From Nocardia vinacea NBRC 16497 (GTDB lineage: Bacteria; Actinomycetota; Actinomycetes; Mycobacteriales; Mycobacteriaceae), in assembly GCF_000308835.1 (NCBI RefSeq), contig NZ_BAGN01000192.1:1-50288 (forward strand): a stretch of 50,288 nt of DNA, given 5' to 3'. Position 1 is the stretch's first letter. Each line of letters starts with the position of its first letter. Below are positions 1-8,653 of the stretch, one piece after another. A program made the translations under genes and the position numbers. A model generated the notes under the pieces. The model did no database searches. It saw nothing but the letters and a program-made list of their open reading frames with translations, and had not been told where the DNA came from.

Positions 1-162
1 GTCGCGCCCACAGCACGCGCCGCTTGTCGATCGGGACGTACGCGGAGTCGATGCCGAGCAGCGATACGCCGCGCAGGATGAAGGGCATGACGGTGGTCGG
101 CAGATCCGAGCCGCCGGTGAGGCCGCTGACCGCGACCGCACCGCCGTAGCCGATCGCGCTGG
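1..162 (-). pseudogene. 3' fragment of a YhdH/AcuI-type NADPH-dependent quinone/acrylyl-CoA reductase (runs off the left edge)
   Basis: Read on the minus strand, about 53 codons give AIGYGGAVAVSGLTGG followed by SDLPTTVMPFILRG and GIDSAYVPIDKRRVLW. This is the conserved stretch after the Rossmann fold in the YhdH/AcuI branch of the zinc-less MDR superfamily, whose members reduce quinones or acrylyl-CoA with NADPH. The cofactor-binding part that should precede it is absent. Upstream, the sequence switches at about 160-163 into a different gene in a different frame. The reading frame is open to the window edge, so the C-terminal part may be intact outside. I call it a 5'-truncated remnant; the alternative is an assembly misjoin. 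Confidence 0.7.
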
Positions 163-708
163 GTTCGATAGCCCGCCGGAATCCGGTGAGCCATAGACGG
201 ATTGGCCGTGTATGGCGGCGAGGTCGACAAAGCCGAATTCGGGCAGCATGCGCGGCGGCGCGAGTGGTATCAGCACATGCACCACGAGCGCGGCTCCGGT
301 CAATGCCACCATCAGGTTGCGGGTCCAGCGGTAGTGCTCCGGCCGGAAGACCCACAGCCACAACAGCACCCCGACCGCCACCGTGAAATGTGCGGTGGCG
401 TAATAGAAATTGGCCGGTACCGCGAGAAAATCCCGATGCAGGAATACCGCCTGCACCGTCGTCTCCTCCGGCAGCCCGAGCTTGTCCTCGAGCCCGAGCA
501 TTTCCCTGGCATTGCCGAGTGCGTGCACGGTGTCGTCGGCGGTGAACATCCGCCCGACCCGATAGGCCAGATAGAGCACGGTGATCAATGCGAGCTGCCT
601 GACCGCCTCGCCGCCACGGCCGTGCACCGCCGCCCTCATCTTCTCGGCGATGCCGCCGACCGCGGGCGAAAAGCCCACGTTCGGACCACCGAGACCCACT
701 GCCACCAT
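163..708 (-). pseudogene. PAP2-family membrane phosphatase / inositol-phosphorylceramide-synthase-like protein, C-terminus lost
   Basis: The ATG at 708 has a strong AAGGAGG ribosome binding site nine bases upstream (718-724). The first ~182 codons encode several hydrophobic segments (QLALITVLYLAYRVG, FTVAVGVLLWLWVF, VALTGAALVVHVLIPLA) followed by APPRMLPEFGF and GQSVYGSPDSGGLSN. That is the first half of the PAP2_3 phosphatase/transferase family, whose members act on lipid phosphates in the membrane. The family then continues with a QYAAMPSLH-type catalytic stretch, which is missing. After GGLSN the frame runs into the out-of-frame YhdH-like remnant with no stop before the window edge. The product would lack catalytic residues. 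An operator-like palindrome lies just upstream (746-768). Confidence 0.72.
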
Positions 709-745
709 CGCCAGCGGCCTCCTTACCCATCCAACCCCACATGTT

Positions 746-768
746 AAACGGAGTAACAACCTCCGTTT
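746..768. promoter_or_regulatory. Inverted repeat upstream of the truncated PAP2 gene, probable TetR-type operator
   Basis: AAACGGAG (746-753) and CTCCGTTT (761-768) form a perfect 8-bp inverted repeat with a 7-base spacer, 38 bases upstream of the PAP2 ATG and just upstream of its Shine-Dalgarno. Arm length and spacing suit a TetR-family dimer. No regulator lies beside it. The function is inferred from position and symmetry only. Confidence 0.45.
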
Positions 769-1009
769 ACCGTAGCATCACTCGTTAGCCAGACTCAGCA
801 CACTGTGACCGGACAGACACATCTCCGATGGGCTCCTCGACGATCGCGACACCCTGGAGGGCGCCCACATGCTGCGCCGTGGAGGTTTCCCTGGCCTGCA
901 CCCTGTTTCGACTGCTCACCGGCCACGCGACGTTCAATTCGACGAACGCGGCAGTGGTGAGCGAGTGCCCGAGCAGCACCAACCAGGTACACCGCTCGAC
1001 ACCCGCCCC
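769..1009. other. Gene-less stretch between the PAP2 remnant and the ADP-ribosylglycohydrolase remnant
   Basis: I see no recognisable product in either strand here. The long open frames crossing it are GC-driven. It may hold the unrecognisable N-terminal part of the glycohydrolase pseudogene that follows, but no family motif could be read. Confidence 0.4.
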
Positions 1010-1612
1010 GCCCCCAGCAACGACTCCAAGGACTGCGCGGCCGTCGTCCGTGCCGCACTGTGCGGACTCGACCGCCGCAGGACCATCGGGCAGATCTTCG
1101 AATTCGGCTGTGACGCAGCGGTACTCACCCACGGCAATCCGAGCGGCTGGCTGCCTGCGCGGCACCAGGGCCGCGATCATCGCGGGTCTGTCCCGGGGTG
1201 CCGATCTCGGTGCCGCACTCGATCCGGCCCGCGCCGAACTCACCCGGCACGACAAACACGACGAGACCTCGACCGCACTCGCCGCCGCCATCGACCTGGC
1301 TGCACGCGGGGGCGGCCGGATGCCCGGGCGGGAGGATATGGAGGCCTCGGCTGGATCGGTCCGGAAGCCTCGGCCATCGGAGTATTCGCCGCACTCGCCG
1401 CCGAGAAGGTCGGTGGCACACCGGAACAGATGTTCCGCAATGGAATCCTGTTCGCGGTCAACCATTCCGGCGATAGCGACTCCACCGGAGCCATCCTCGG
1501 CACCCGCTACGGCCGCCGCGCCATTCCACCCGAATGGCGCGCACCATGCTCGACGCCGGTCCGATCATCGAACGCTTGGCCGCGGACTCTGTATCGAATT
1601 CGGCCCCACTCC
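1010..1612 (+). pseudogene. ADP-ribosylglycohydrolase (DraG family) pseudogene with at least three frameshifts
   Basis: Family motifs appear in order but in different frames. NDSKDCAAVVRAALCGL and FEFGCDAAVLTHGNPSGWL (about 1015-1155) lie in one frame. GTRAAIIAGLSRGADLGAAL (from about 1165) is in a second. GGLGWIGPEASAIGVFAAL and NHSGDSDSTGAILGTRYG (about 1345-1515) are back in the first. RTMLDAGPIIERLAADS (from about 1540) is in the third. DraG enzymes remove ADP-ribose from proteins with a di-magnesium centre; the HSGDSDSTGA stretch carries metal ligands. The breaks fall near 1160, 1330 and 1540, and the N-terminal half is missing. No intact product is possible, so this is a decayed gene. 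Confidence 0.75.
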
Positions 1613-1664
1613 GCCGAGCGACGCCTACGATGCGCCGACGGCGGAGTGGGATTCCGAGACGGAC

Positions 1665-4193
1665 CTACAAGTCCGCGATGGCGGCCAGTGGTGGGGTGCG
1701 GGCGGCGCGGATACCCGGCCACAGCGCGGCGAGCACACCGACCACGGCCGAACTGATCAGCACGAGCACCAGTTGGTTCCATGGGATGGCGATCTCATCG
1801 ATGCCGAGATCACGCAGGGTCCGCAGGAAGCCGACACCGAGACCGAGGCCGAGCAGCATGCCGACGATCGCACCGAATACCGCTATCAGCATGGATTCCA
1901 GATAGATGGTTCGGCGTACCTGAGCCCGCTGCATGCCGACCGCGCGCAACATGCCGATCTCCCGACGCCGCTCCACCACCGACAGCGCCAGGGTATTGAC
2001 GATGCCGAGAATCGCGATCACCACCGCCAGTGCGAGCAGTCCGTACAGGATGGCGAGCAGCGTATTGATCTGCTTGCCCTGCGCACCCTTGAACTCCTCC
2101 CGATCCTGCACCTGGACCACGACGAACTGCTCGGTCGCATTCTCCAGATCGGTGCGCATCCGAGTCAGATCGGCACCGGGCTCGGCCTTGACGAACATGA
2201 GCAGGTTGGTCCGGAAGTTGACCGGCATCACCTCGTCGTACATGACCGGCGACACCACCAGCGGTCCGAGCAGCGGCGTCTTCTTGTAGATGCCGACCAC
2301 CTCGACCGGAATCTTCTTGAACCCCAGGCTCGTCACGGTGACCTGATCGCCGACCTTCCAGCCGCGCTTATCGGCCTCGTCCTCCGACACCATGACATCG
2401 TGGTCGCCCAGCGTGTTGGTGCCCTTGATCATGTTGTAGTTCAGGACGCTGTCGGGCGAGCCATCGAATTCGGTGCCGGTCAGCTGCTCATCGCCGACCT
2501 TGAACGTGACACCGCGCAAGCCGACCACATCGGCCACCCCGGGCACCGATTTGCGCACAGCGTCACCCGCACCGAGCGGCACGCCGATCATCTGCGGTCC
2601 GGCCAGCACATAGTCGGCCTTCACTCCCTTGTCGACGAGCACGCTCACGCTGGCCTTCGCCGATGCGCCGAGCATGCCGATCGCGGTCACCAGCATCAGA
2701 CCGAGAGTGAGCGCGAAAGCCGTTGCGGCAGTGCGCCGTGGGTTGCGCGCGGCATTATTGCGCGACATCCGGCCGATCGGGCCGAACGGCCGCAGCAGCA
2801 CCCCGAGACCGCCCACCACCGGCCGCGACAATGCGGGCGCGGCGAGCAGTACCGCGAAGATCAGGCCGAGCGCGCCGATCCCGACCGTCAATGCGGCATT
2901 GCCGCCGGTCTTCTGCGCACCGAGCACGACGAGCACCACACCCGCGACGGCCAGCGCAATGCCCACACCGGTCCGCAGCCGCAGCGATTCACCGGCCGAG
3001 GCGAACTCCTCGCGCATGGCCTCCACCGGCGGAATCTTGGCGGCGCGACGCGCGGGCGCATAGGCGCTGACCACCGTCACCAACACCCCGACGAGCAGTC
3101 CGACGATCACCGTGCGCGGCAGCACCGTCAACGATCCGGTCGGCAGGCCGAGATCGAACGCATTGAGCAGTGCCGAAAGCCCGAAGGCCAGACCGATGCC
3201 GCCCACCAAACCGATTGCGCTGCCGACCAATCCGATGACCAGCGCCTCTGCCACCACGGATCGGCCGACCTGTTGCCGACTCGCGCCGACCGCGCGCAGC
3301 AGCGCCAGCTCACGCAGCCGCTGGGCCACGATCATCGAGAAGGTGTTGTAGATGATGAAGGTGCCGACGATCAGTGCGATCGCACCGAAGGCGAGCAGGA
3401 AGTAATTGATGAAGTTGAGCGCGTTGGAGACTTCCTTCTTCAGATCGGCGCGCACCTGATCGCCGTTCTGCACCTTGTAATCCACCAGCACGTTCGCGAT
3501 CTTGTCGCGCAGGTCGTCACCCGGTATGCCGACGGCCGCGATATCGATATAGGCGACATGCGAGCCGTCGGTGAACAACTGGCGCGCCTGCGCGTCGTCG
3601 AACAGCACACCGATGAAACCGCCGGTGTCCGAGGGGACTTCGTAGATTCCGGTGAGGGTGACGTCGATCGGATTGCCGTGCGAGGGAACCAGCACCTTGG
3701 TCTTGTCACCGACATGCAGACCCGCACGTTCGGCGCCACCGGTATTGAGTGCGATTTCGCCCTCGTGCGCCGGCGGGACGCCCTGCACGAACTTGTCCGG
3801 TTCGGCGACCGCCTTATCCGGCGGTATATAGGACTGGCCGAAAGTCGGTGCGCCACCGGTCTGTACGGCCTTCTTACCATCCGGATACAGCAGCACCAGC
3901 GGTCCGTTGACGCTGGGCGCGACCGCCCGCACCCCGTCCATCTTCGAGATCTGGTCGACCACGCTGAGCGGAATGCCCTGTGCCTGTTGCTTTTGCGGAC
4001 TCACCCGCACATCGACGCCCTTGGCCTGATTGGCGAAGATCCCGTCGAAGGTCCGCTGCAGCGTATCGGTGAAGACGAATGAGCCTGCGATGAATGCGGT
4101 TCCGAGCACCACCGAGAGCAGGGTCAGTGCCAGTCGCACCTTGTGCGCGGCGAGATTGCGCAAGACCACCTTGCGCATCGGTTTGCCGCTCAC
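1665..4193 (-). CDS. ABC transporter permease, MacB/FtsX family
   Basis: The protein of about 842 residues is a duplicated FtsX-type permease. An N-terminal membrane segment (KVRLALTLLSVVLGTAFIAG) is followed by a large extracytoplasmic domain and three helices (FLLAFGAIALIVGTFIIYNT onward). A second periplasmic-type domain and a final three-helix block (LLALAVVIAILGIVNTLALS) then follow. Such permeases work with a LolD/MacB-type ATPase to move lipids, peptides or lipoproteins, or to drive a mechanotransmission step; the substrate cannot be read. I favour the GTG at 4193 because GAGG lies seven bases upstream; ATG 4178 (MRKVVLRNL) is the other good choice. The ATPase gene lies upstream in the same operon, beyond two 80-bp repeats. 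Confidence 0.9.
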   Translation of the reverse strand: MSGKPMRKVVLRNLAAHKVRLALTLLSVVLGTAFIAGSFVFTDTLQRTFDGIFANQAKGVDVRVSPQKQQAQGIPLSVVDQISKMDGVRAVAPSVNGPLVLLYPDGKKAVQTGGAPTFGQSYIPPDKAVAEPDKFVQGVPPAHEGEIALNTGGAERAGLHVGDKTKVLVPSHGNPIDVTLTGIYEVPSDTGGFIGVLFDDAQARQLFTDGSHVAYIDIAAVGIPGDDLRDKIANVLVDYKVQNGDQVRADLKKEVSNALNFINYFLLAFGAIALIVGTFIIYNTFSMIVAQRLRELALLRAVGASRQQVGRSVVAEALVIGLVGSAIGLVGGIGLAFGLSALLNAFDLGLPTGSLTVLPRTVIVGLLVGVLVTVVSAYAPARRAAKIPPVEAMREEFASAGESLRLRTGVGIALAVAGVVLVVLGAQKTGGNAALTVGIGALGLIFAVLLAAPALSRPVVGGLGVLLRPFGPIGRMSRNNAARNPRRTAATAFALTLGLMLVTAIGMLGASAKASVSVLVDKGVKADYVLAGPQMIGVPLGAGDAVRKSVPGVADVVGLRGVTFKVGDEQLTGTEFDGSPDSVLNYNMIKGTNTLGDHDVMVSEDEADKRGWKVGDQVTVTSLGFKKIPVEVVGIYKKTPLLGPLVVSPVMYDEVMPVNFRTNLLMFVKAEPGADLTRMRTDLENATEQFVVVQVQDREEFKGAQGKQINTLLAILYGLLALAVVIAILGIVNTLALSVVERRREIGMLRAVGMQRAQVRRTIYLESMLIAVFGAIVGMLLGLGLGVGFLRTLRDLGIDEIAIPWNQLVLVLISSAVVGVLAALWPGIRAARTPPLAAIADL

Positions 4194-4350
4194 GACTGCG
4201 CCTCGCTGACGCTCGGCTCCGTCGTGCGCGGAGGCGCACTGTGTCTTTGGTTCACTCGCTGACGCTCGCTCACGACTGCGCCTCGCTGACGCTCGGCTCC
4301 GTCGTGCGCGGAGGCGCACTGTGCCTTTGGTTCACTCGCTGACGCTCGCT
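4191..4350. repeat. Two tandem copies of an 80-bp repeat between the ABC ATPase and permease genes
   Basis: Copy 1 (4191-4270) and copy 2 (4271-4350) differ at one base (T at 4244, C at 4324). Each starts CACGACTGCGCCTCGCTGAC and contains internal short repeats of the type CTCGCTGACGCTCG. The array fills the whole space between the stop of the ATPase gene (4353) and the start of the permease gene. Because 80 is not a multiple of three, a frame read through it is not conserved, so an upstream ATG at 4319 is unlikely to be the permease start. Confidence 0.95.
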
Positions 4351-4352
4351 CA

Positions 4353-5126
4353 CTAGACCTGCTCCAGCGACTTCATCTTGTCGAGCACCGATTCGGCGGT
4401 CGGATCGCGCAATTCGTCGACAATGCGACCGTCCGCGAGGAACACCACCCGGTCGGCATATCCCGCCGCGTGCGGCTCATGGGTGACGATGACGACCGTC
4501 TGCCCGAATTCGTCCACCGCCGCGCGCAGGATCGACAGCACCTCCTCCGAGGCGCGCGAATCGAGATTGCCGGTCGGCTCGTCACCGAAGATGATCTCCG
4601 GCTTACCGGCCAGCGCCCGCGCGCACGCCACCCGCTGCTGCTGCCCGCCGGACAGTTCGCTCGGCCGGTGGGTGAGTCGATCGGTGAGCCCGAGCCGCTT
4701 GATGACCGTATCCAGCCAATCCTGGTCCGGCTTGCGGCCCGCGATATCCAGCGGCAAGGTGATGTTCTCCTGCGCGGTCAGCGTCGGCACCAGGTTGAAT
4801 GCCTGGAAGACGAAGCCGATGCGGTCGCGCCGCAGCCGGGTCATCTCCTTATCGGAGAGCCCCGCGAGATCGGTATCGCCGATCCGCACGGTTCCCGTGC
4901 TGGCACTGTCCAGGCCGGCCAGGCAGTGCATCAGGGTCGATTTGCCCGATCCGGAGGGCCCCATGATCGCGGTGAACTCCCCCTTCACGAATTCGGCGGA
5001 AACCCCATCCAGCGCCCTGACCTGAGTATCTCCGTGGCCGTAGACCTTCACCAGGTCGATGGCGCGTGCCGCGACAGTGGCGGCAGCCGAATTCTCGAGG
5101 TCGGCACCTAGGGCTTGCGAAGTCAT
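4353..5126 (-). CDS. ABC transporter ATP-binding protein, MacB/LolD family
   Basis: This 257-residue ATPase has all the nucleotide-binding motifs: Walker A GPSGSGKST near residue 57, signature LSGGQQQR, Walker B IIFGDEPTGNLDS and an H-loop in VTHEPH. The FQAFNLVPTLTAQENI segment and the TGNLDS ending of Walker B are typical of the MacB/LolD/FtsE group that partners FtsX-type permeases. It is therefore the energising subunit for the downstream permease. The first 15-20 residues are a non-conserved extension. ATG 5126 has only a weak ribosome binding site. Confidence 0.95.
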   Translation of the reverse strand: MTSQALGADLENSAAATVAARAIDLVKVYGHGDTQVRALDGVSAEFVKGEFTAIMGPSGSGKSTLMHCLAGLDSASTGTVRIGDTDLAGLSDKEMTRLRRDRIGFVFQAFNLVPTLTAQENITLPLDIAGRKPDQDWLDTVIKRLGLTDRLTHRPSELSGGQQQRVACARALAGKPEIIFGDEPTGNLDSRASEEVLSILRAAVDEFGQTVVIVTHEPHAAGYADRVVFLADGRIVDELRDPTAESVLDKMKSLEQV

Positions 5127-5207
5127 GGAACCCAGTCTGTCGGGTATCGCGCGCCCGCGCCATCAGGGACCTCCCCCAAGTCTCGAGGTCTCAATGAACC
5201 CTTAGAA

Positions 5208-5633
5208 CTACGCCGATCGGCCCAGACCGAAGACCGTCGGATCCTCCGCGAGGTCGCGAAAGTAGCGAGCGCCGTCCGGCACCAAGCGCCGTTCGGTGAG
5301 ATCGAGCAGACCCCCGACGCCGACGATCTCCGCGGAGACCGTGCCATCCGCCTTGCGAATCTCCTGGATGGTCCGGTGGGTCTTGCCATCCCAGGCGAAA
5401 TCGCAAGTGACAGTGACCTCGTCGCCCACGAAGAGTTCCTGTTTGAACTCGAGCGTCACCTGCAGCGAGATCGGCCCGACCCCGGCGTCCTGCAACTTCT
5501 CCTGCGATAAGCCGCCCTCCCGCAGGCAGGCCCAGCGCGCCCGTTCCGCGTATTGCAGATAGACGGCCTGGTTCATATGTCCGTTGCCATCGATATCATC
5601 GGGCGACACGGTGATGGAGAGCGCGAATGCCAT
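5208..5633 (-). CDS. Acyl-CoA thioesterase, 4HBT hotdog fold
   Basis: The 141-residue protein has the hotdog signature PDDIDGNGHMNQAVYLQYAE close to its N-terminus, including the aspartate and the HMN turn used by 4-hydroxybenzoyl-CoA thioesterase-like enzymes. The central FKQELFVGDEVTV strand and long ITVSPDDID beginning fit the family, and the length is normal. It should hydrolyse a small acyl-CoA in the cytoplasm, with substrate unknown. It lies on the same strand as the alpha/beta hydrolase upstream, 54 bases after that gene's stop, so co-transcription is possible. Confidence 0.85.
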   Translation of the reverse strand: MAFALSITVSPDDIDGNGHMNQAVYLQYAERARWACLREGGLSQEKLQDAGVGPISLQVTLEFKQELFVGDEVTVTCDFAWDGKTHRTIQEIRKADGTVSAEIVGVGGLLDLTERRLVPDGARYFRDLAEDPTVFGLGRSA

Positions 5634-5687
5634 TCGCTCACGGTAGCGGCGGGGTATGACAAGTATCCGCCGCTACCGCACCGGCCC

Positions 5688-6506
5688 TCATGCCTTGATG
5701 AAGTCGAGGATGTCGGCATTGAGCTGCGCGGCGTGCGAGATCATGATGCCGTGGCCGGTGGCCGGGTATTCCTTGTAGGTACCGCTCGGAATCAGGTCCT
5801 TGATCACACGACCGCAGAGGTCGATGGGTGCGGAGGCGTCGGCGTCACCGTGGATGACGAGCGTGGGCAGTGTGATTGCGCGCAACTCGTCACGGAAGTC
5901 GGCGTTGTAGATCGTATTCATGATCTCGTCCGCCGCGAGAAGTGAGCAGTCCATACACTTCTGGACCATCCACGCGATTCGCGCCGAGGACACCTGGTTG
6001 CCCAGATGCGTCGCGAAGAATGCCTGGGCGTTCTGCTCCATCCACAGCGGTCGGTCCGCGGCGCGGGCCGCGCCCACCGCATCGAAGACTGCCTTCGGCA
6101 CGCCGTTCGGATTGTCCTCGGCCTGTGCGAAATACGGCATCGTCACCGAGACCAGCGCGACCCGGCTGATCCGATCGCTGCCGTACCGGGTCAGGTACCG
6201 GACGATCTCACCGCCCGCCATCGAATGCGCGACGACGGTGACCTCGCGCAGATCGAGATGTTCCAGGAATGCGGCGAGATCCCCGGCCAGGGTGTCGTAG
6301 TCGTACCCGTGCCCGACCCAGTCGGACTTGCCGTGACCACGCCGGTCGTAGGACAGGCACCGCAATCCCGCCTTGGACAGCGGCAGCATCTGCAACTCCC
6401 ACGAAGTACTGCTCAACCAGCCACCGGCGAGGAACAGCACCGGCTGCCCGGAACCCCAGTCCTGGTAGTGCAGCGTGGTGCCGTCATGCGATTCGAAGTA
6501 GGGCAT
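5688..6506 (-). CDS. Alpha/beta hydrolase, non-haem chloroperoxidase-like
   Basis: The protein is 272 residues from ATG 6506, which has GGAG six bases upstream; a TTG at 6518 is less likely. It has the alpha/beta-hydrolase layout: FLAGGW oxyanion region, nucleophile elbow VVAHSMAGGEIVR, acid in VIHGDADASAP and catalytic histidine in ATGHGIMIS. SYDRRGHGKSD is typical of the chloroperoxidase-like esterase subgroup, whose members are mostly esterases with incidental perhydrolase activity. No signal peptide is present. It follows the TetR gene on the same strand, which may be its regulator. Confidence 0.88.
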   Translation of the reverse strand: MPYFESHDGTTLHYQDWGSGQPVLFLAGGWLSSTSWELQMLPLSKAGLRCLSYDRRGHGKSDWVGHGYDYDTLAGDLAAFLEHLDLREVTVVAHSMAGGEIVRYLTRYGSDRISRVALVSVTMPYFAQAEDNPNGVPKAVFDAVGAARAADRPLWMEQNAQAFFATHLGNQVSSARIAWMVQKCMDCSLLAADEIMNTIYNADFRDELRAITLPTLVIHGDADASAPIDLCGRVIKDLIPSGTYKEYPATGHGIMISHAAQLNADILDFIKA

Positions 6507-6584
6507 CGGTTTCTCCAATCATCTGGTGCCCCACCATCATTGCGCCACCCGATAATGAAGTCGATTACCTCACGGGTAAGTGCC

Positions 6585-7163
6585 CTACTTCAGAATCAGC
6601 AGTGCCGACTTCTCGATGCGGTCGGCGATTTCGGAGTAGGAGGCGTAGCCCATGCCCGCGCGGACGAGTGCGCCCGCGTAGACGAGTTCGAGGGATTCGA
6701 CTACGTCCTGGTCGGCGTCGGGGCCGAGGGCGCGGACCAGTCGTTTGCGGATTTCCATGCCGATCCGCGCACGGAGGTGGGCGACGTCGGGATCGCGGCC
6801 GAGCAGGGCGCTGGTGACGGCGCCCGAGAGTTCCTGTTCGTCGGCGACGAGCATGGCGATATTGCGGAGTTCGGCGACGACCCGGACGGTGGGGTCCGGG
6901 TCATCGCTGACGGGAGCCGAACTGGCGAACAGTCGACGCCAGAAGATCTCGGCGACGAGGTGTTCCTTCGAGGAGAAGTAGGTATACGCCGTGGCGGTGC
7001 CGACGCCGGCCGCCGCGGCGACCATGCGGATGGTCATCCCCGCGAAGCCTTCGCGCGCAAGCACTTCCACCGCGGCCTTGGTCAGCTTGTCAACGGTGTC
7101 GGCCTGCTTCTCGGTGAGGCGACGCCGGGTCGCCTCCAGAATGATGGACTCGCCTTCGGACAT
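6585..7163 (-). CDS. TetR family transcriptional regulator
   Basis: This 192-residue protein has an N-terminal TetR DNA-binding domain with VDKLTKAAVEVLAREGFAG, then MVAAAAGVGTATAYTYFSSK as the helix-turn-helix, followed by an all-helical ligand domain. It ends the minus-strand operon, 11 bases after the FAD oxidoreductase gene. It is the only local TetR, which makes it the prime candidate to bind the GTGTCTGGAC-type operators before CYP123, CYP51 and the aldehyde dehydrogenase. The sequence ATGTGTCT, a half-site of one of those operators, overlaps its own start codon (7162-7169). That link is inference. Confidence 0.9.
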   Translation of the reverse strand: MSEGESIILEATRRRLTEKQADTVDKLTKAAVEVLAREGFAGMTIRMVAAAAGVGTATAYTYFSSKEHLVAEIFWRRLFASSAPVSDDPDPTVRVVAELRNIAMLVADEQELSGAVTSALLGRDPDVAHLRARIGMEIRKRLVRALGPDADQDVVESLELVYAGALVRAGMGYASYSEIADRIEKSALLILK

Positions 7164-7174
7164 GTGTCTAGATC

Positions 7175-8641
7175 CTACTTTGCGGCGGCGCGACCGGCGC
7201 GTCGGCCATAGAAGCTGCCGTCACCGAGAGACGCACCGCTGACATAGCCGCCGGCACAGAGCCCGGAGGTGCAGCGGCCCGCGGCGAACAGGCCGGGAAT
7301 CGGTTCACCGGAGACGTGCAGCACTCGCGAGTCCAGATCGGTGCGCAGGCCGCCGAGGGTGAAACCCGCGGTGAATCCCCGCATGTCGAAGGCGGCGAGC
7401 GGGGTGCCGATCGGCTTGACCCACTCCGGCTTCTTCCCGAGCAACGGATCCTTGCCGTTGGCGGCGTGCAGGTTGTAGCAGTCGACGGTGCCCTGCAACG
7501 CGCGCTCCGGCAGACCCATATCGGACTCCAACTCCGCAACCGTCTCGGCCGCCCAGGTCGGCGGCTGCCGGAAGAACGGCGTGGATGTCACGGTGGCCAG
7601 GGCCGCCTCGAGCGACTCCTCATCGATGACCAGAAATGCCTGATTATCCTGCTGGATCAGCGTCGCCTGGCCGATCCGCCCCGGATAGGTGTCCTCCGGG
7701 ATATAGCGCTGACCACGCCCGTTGACCAGGATGCCGCGCGCCAGCAGCTGCGGATCTCCGAAGAACGCCACCTCGGTGGCATCCATATGCGCCAACTCGG
7801 CGCCGAGCGCCTGCGCGACCAGGATGCCGATGCCGTCGTGCTCCTCGATGGCGGCGGCGGGCCGCCCGATCAGCCGCGGCGCATAGCCCTCGACCATCTG
7901 CTGGTGATAGGCGAAACTGCCGGTGGCGAGCACGACCCCGCGTTCGGCGCGGATCGCGACCTCCTTGCCGAAGCGCGTCGCGAGGACGCCGACCACCCGA
8001 TCGGTTTCGTCGATCACCAGCCGCCGGATCCTGATGTCGTATTCGACACGGACACCGAGACTTTCGGCGGTATCGGCCAGCGGCTTCATCAGCATGTAGC
8101 CGCCGCTCTTGGCGCCGATCTTCTTATCCGCCATTTGCGGAACGTGGCCGCGCGGAGCGGGTTTCGCGATCGCGTTGAACGGCGCGGCATTCTCACCGCC
8201 GGAGTACATCAGCCCTTCGTCGTGCGGTGGCTCCCAGCCGGGCTCACCCCAGAACTCCTCCTTGAACGGCACCCCGCAGGAGACCAGCCAGTTGTAGTGC
8301 TCGACGCTGTTCTGGCAGTAGTCCGCGATTTTCGCCCTATCCTGTCCGGGACCCAGCGCGGCCTGCAGGAATGTCTCCATATTCTCCGGCGTGTCGTCGA
8401 AGCCGAGCGCCTGCTGCAAGGGTGTGCCGCCACCGAGGTAGATGAATCCGCCCGCCATGGCCGCCGCACCGCCCCAGCCGCCGGTGCGCTCCAGGATCAG
8501 CACCTCGGCGCCGGCGCGGGCGGCCTCGATGGCGGCGCAGACACCGGCGATGCCGTATCCGGCGACGACGACATCCGCCTCGAAATCCCACGCGGCAATC
8601 GCGTCGGCACGCAGCGGCCGGATCTTTGCGGCATCAGACAT
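7175..8641 (-). CDS. FAD-dependent oxidoreductase, fumarate reductase/3-ketosteroid-dehydrogenase-like
   Basis: The 488-residue flavoprotein starts with the dinucleotide-binding fold DVVVAGYGIAGVCAAIEAAR, about 24 residues in, followed by VLILERTGGWGGAAAMAGGF. Near the C-terminus, GLFAAGRCTSGLCAGGYVSG completes the FAD site. This is the FAD_binding_2 family that includes fumarate reductase flavoproteins and 3-ketosteroid delta-1-dehydrogenases. The substrate cannot be fixed by sight, but the steroid-type neighbourhood favours a dehydrogenase of a cyclic ketone. AGGAA lies seven bases before ATG 8641. It is the fifth gene of the aldehyde-dehydrogenase operon. Confidence 0.88.
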   Translation of the reverse strand: MSDAAKIRPLRADAIAAWDFEADVVVAGYGIAGVCAAIEAARAGAEVLILERTGGWGGAAAMAGGFIYLGGGTPLQQALGFDDTPENMETFLQAALGPGQDRAKIADYCQNSVEHYNWLVSCGVPFKEEFWGEPGWEPPHDEGLMYSGGENAAPFNAIAKPAPRGHVPQMADKKIGAKSGGYMLMKPLADTAESLGVRVEYDIRIRRLVIDETDRVVGVLATRFGKEVAIRAERGVVLATGSFAYHQQMVEGYAPRLIGRPAAAIEEHDGIGILVAQALGAELAHMDATEVAFFGDPQLLARGILVNGRGQRYIPEDTYPGRIGQATLIQQDNQAFLVIDEESLEAALATVTSTPFFRQPPTWAAETVAELESDMGLPERALQGTVDCYNLHAANGKDPLLGKKPEWVKPIGTPLAAFDMRGFTAGFTLGGLRTDLDSRVLHVSGEPIPGLFAAGRCTSGLCAGGYVSGASLGDGSFYGRRAGRAAAK

Positions 8642-8653
8642 GTTTCGCGTTCC

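Noticed and set aside
828..4082. A 1084-codon open frame on the plus strand
   Set aside because: It lies opposite the ABC permease, whose membrane helices and homology are clear. The antisense product is an Arg/His/Asp-rich string without domain features, typical of high-GC shadow frames. Its first part crosses the DraG pseudogene.
4194..4319. Extended permease N-terminus starting at ATG 4319
   Set aside because: The extra ~40 residues are only a read-through of the 80-bp repeats and are Arg/Ala-rich. The membrane protein proper begins at MRKVV.
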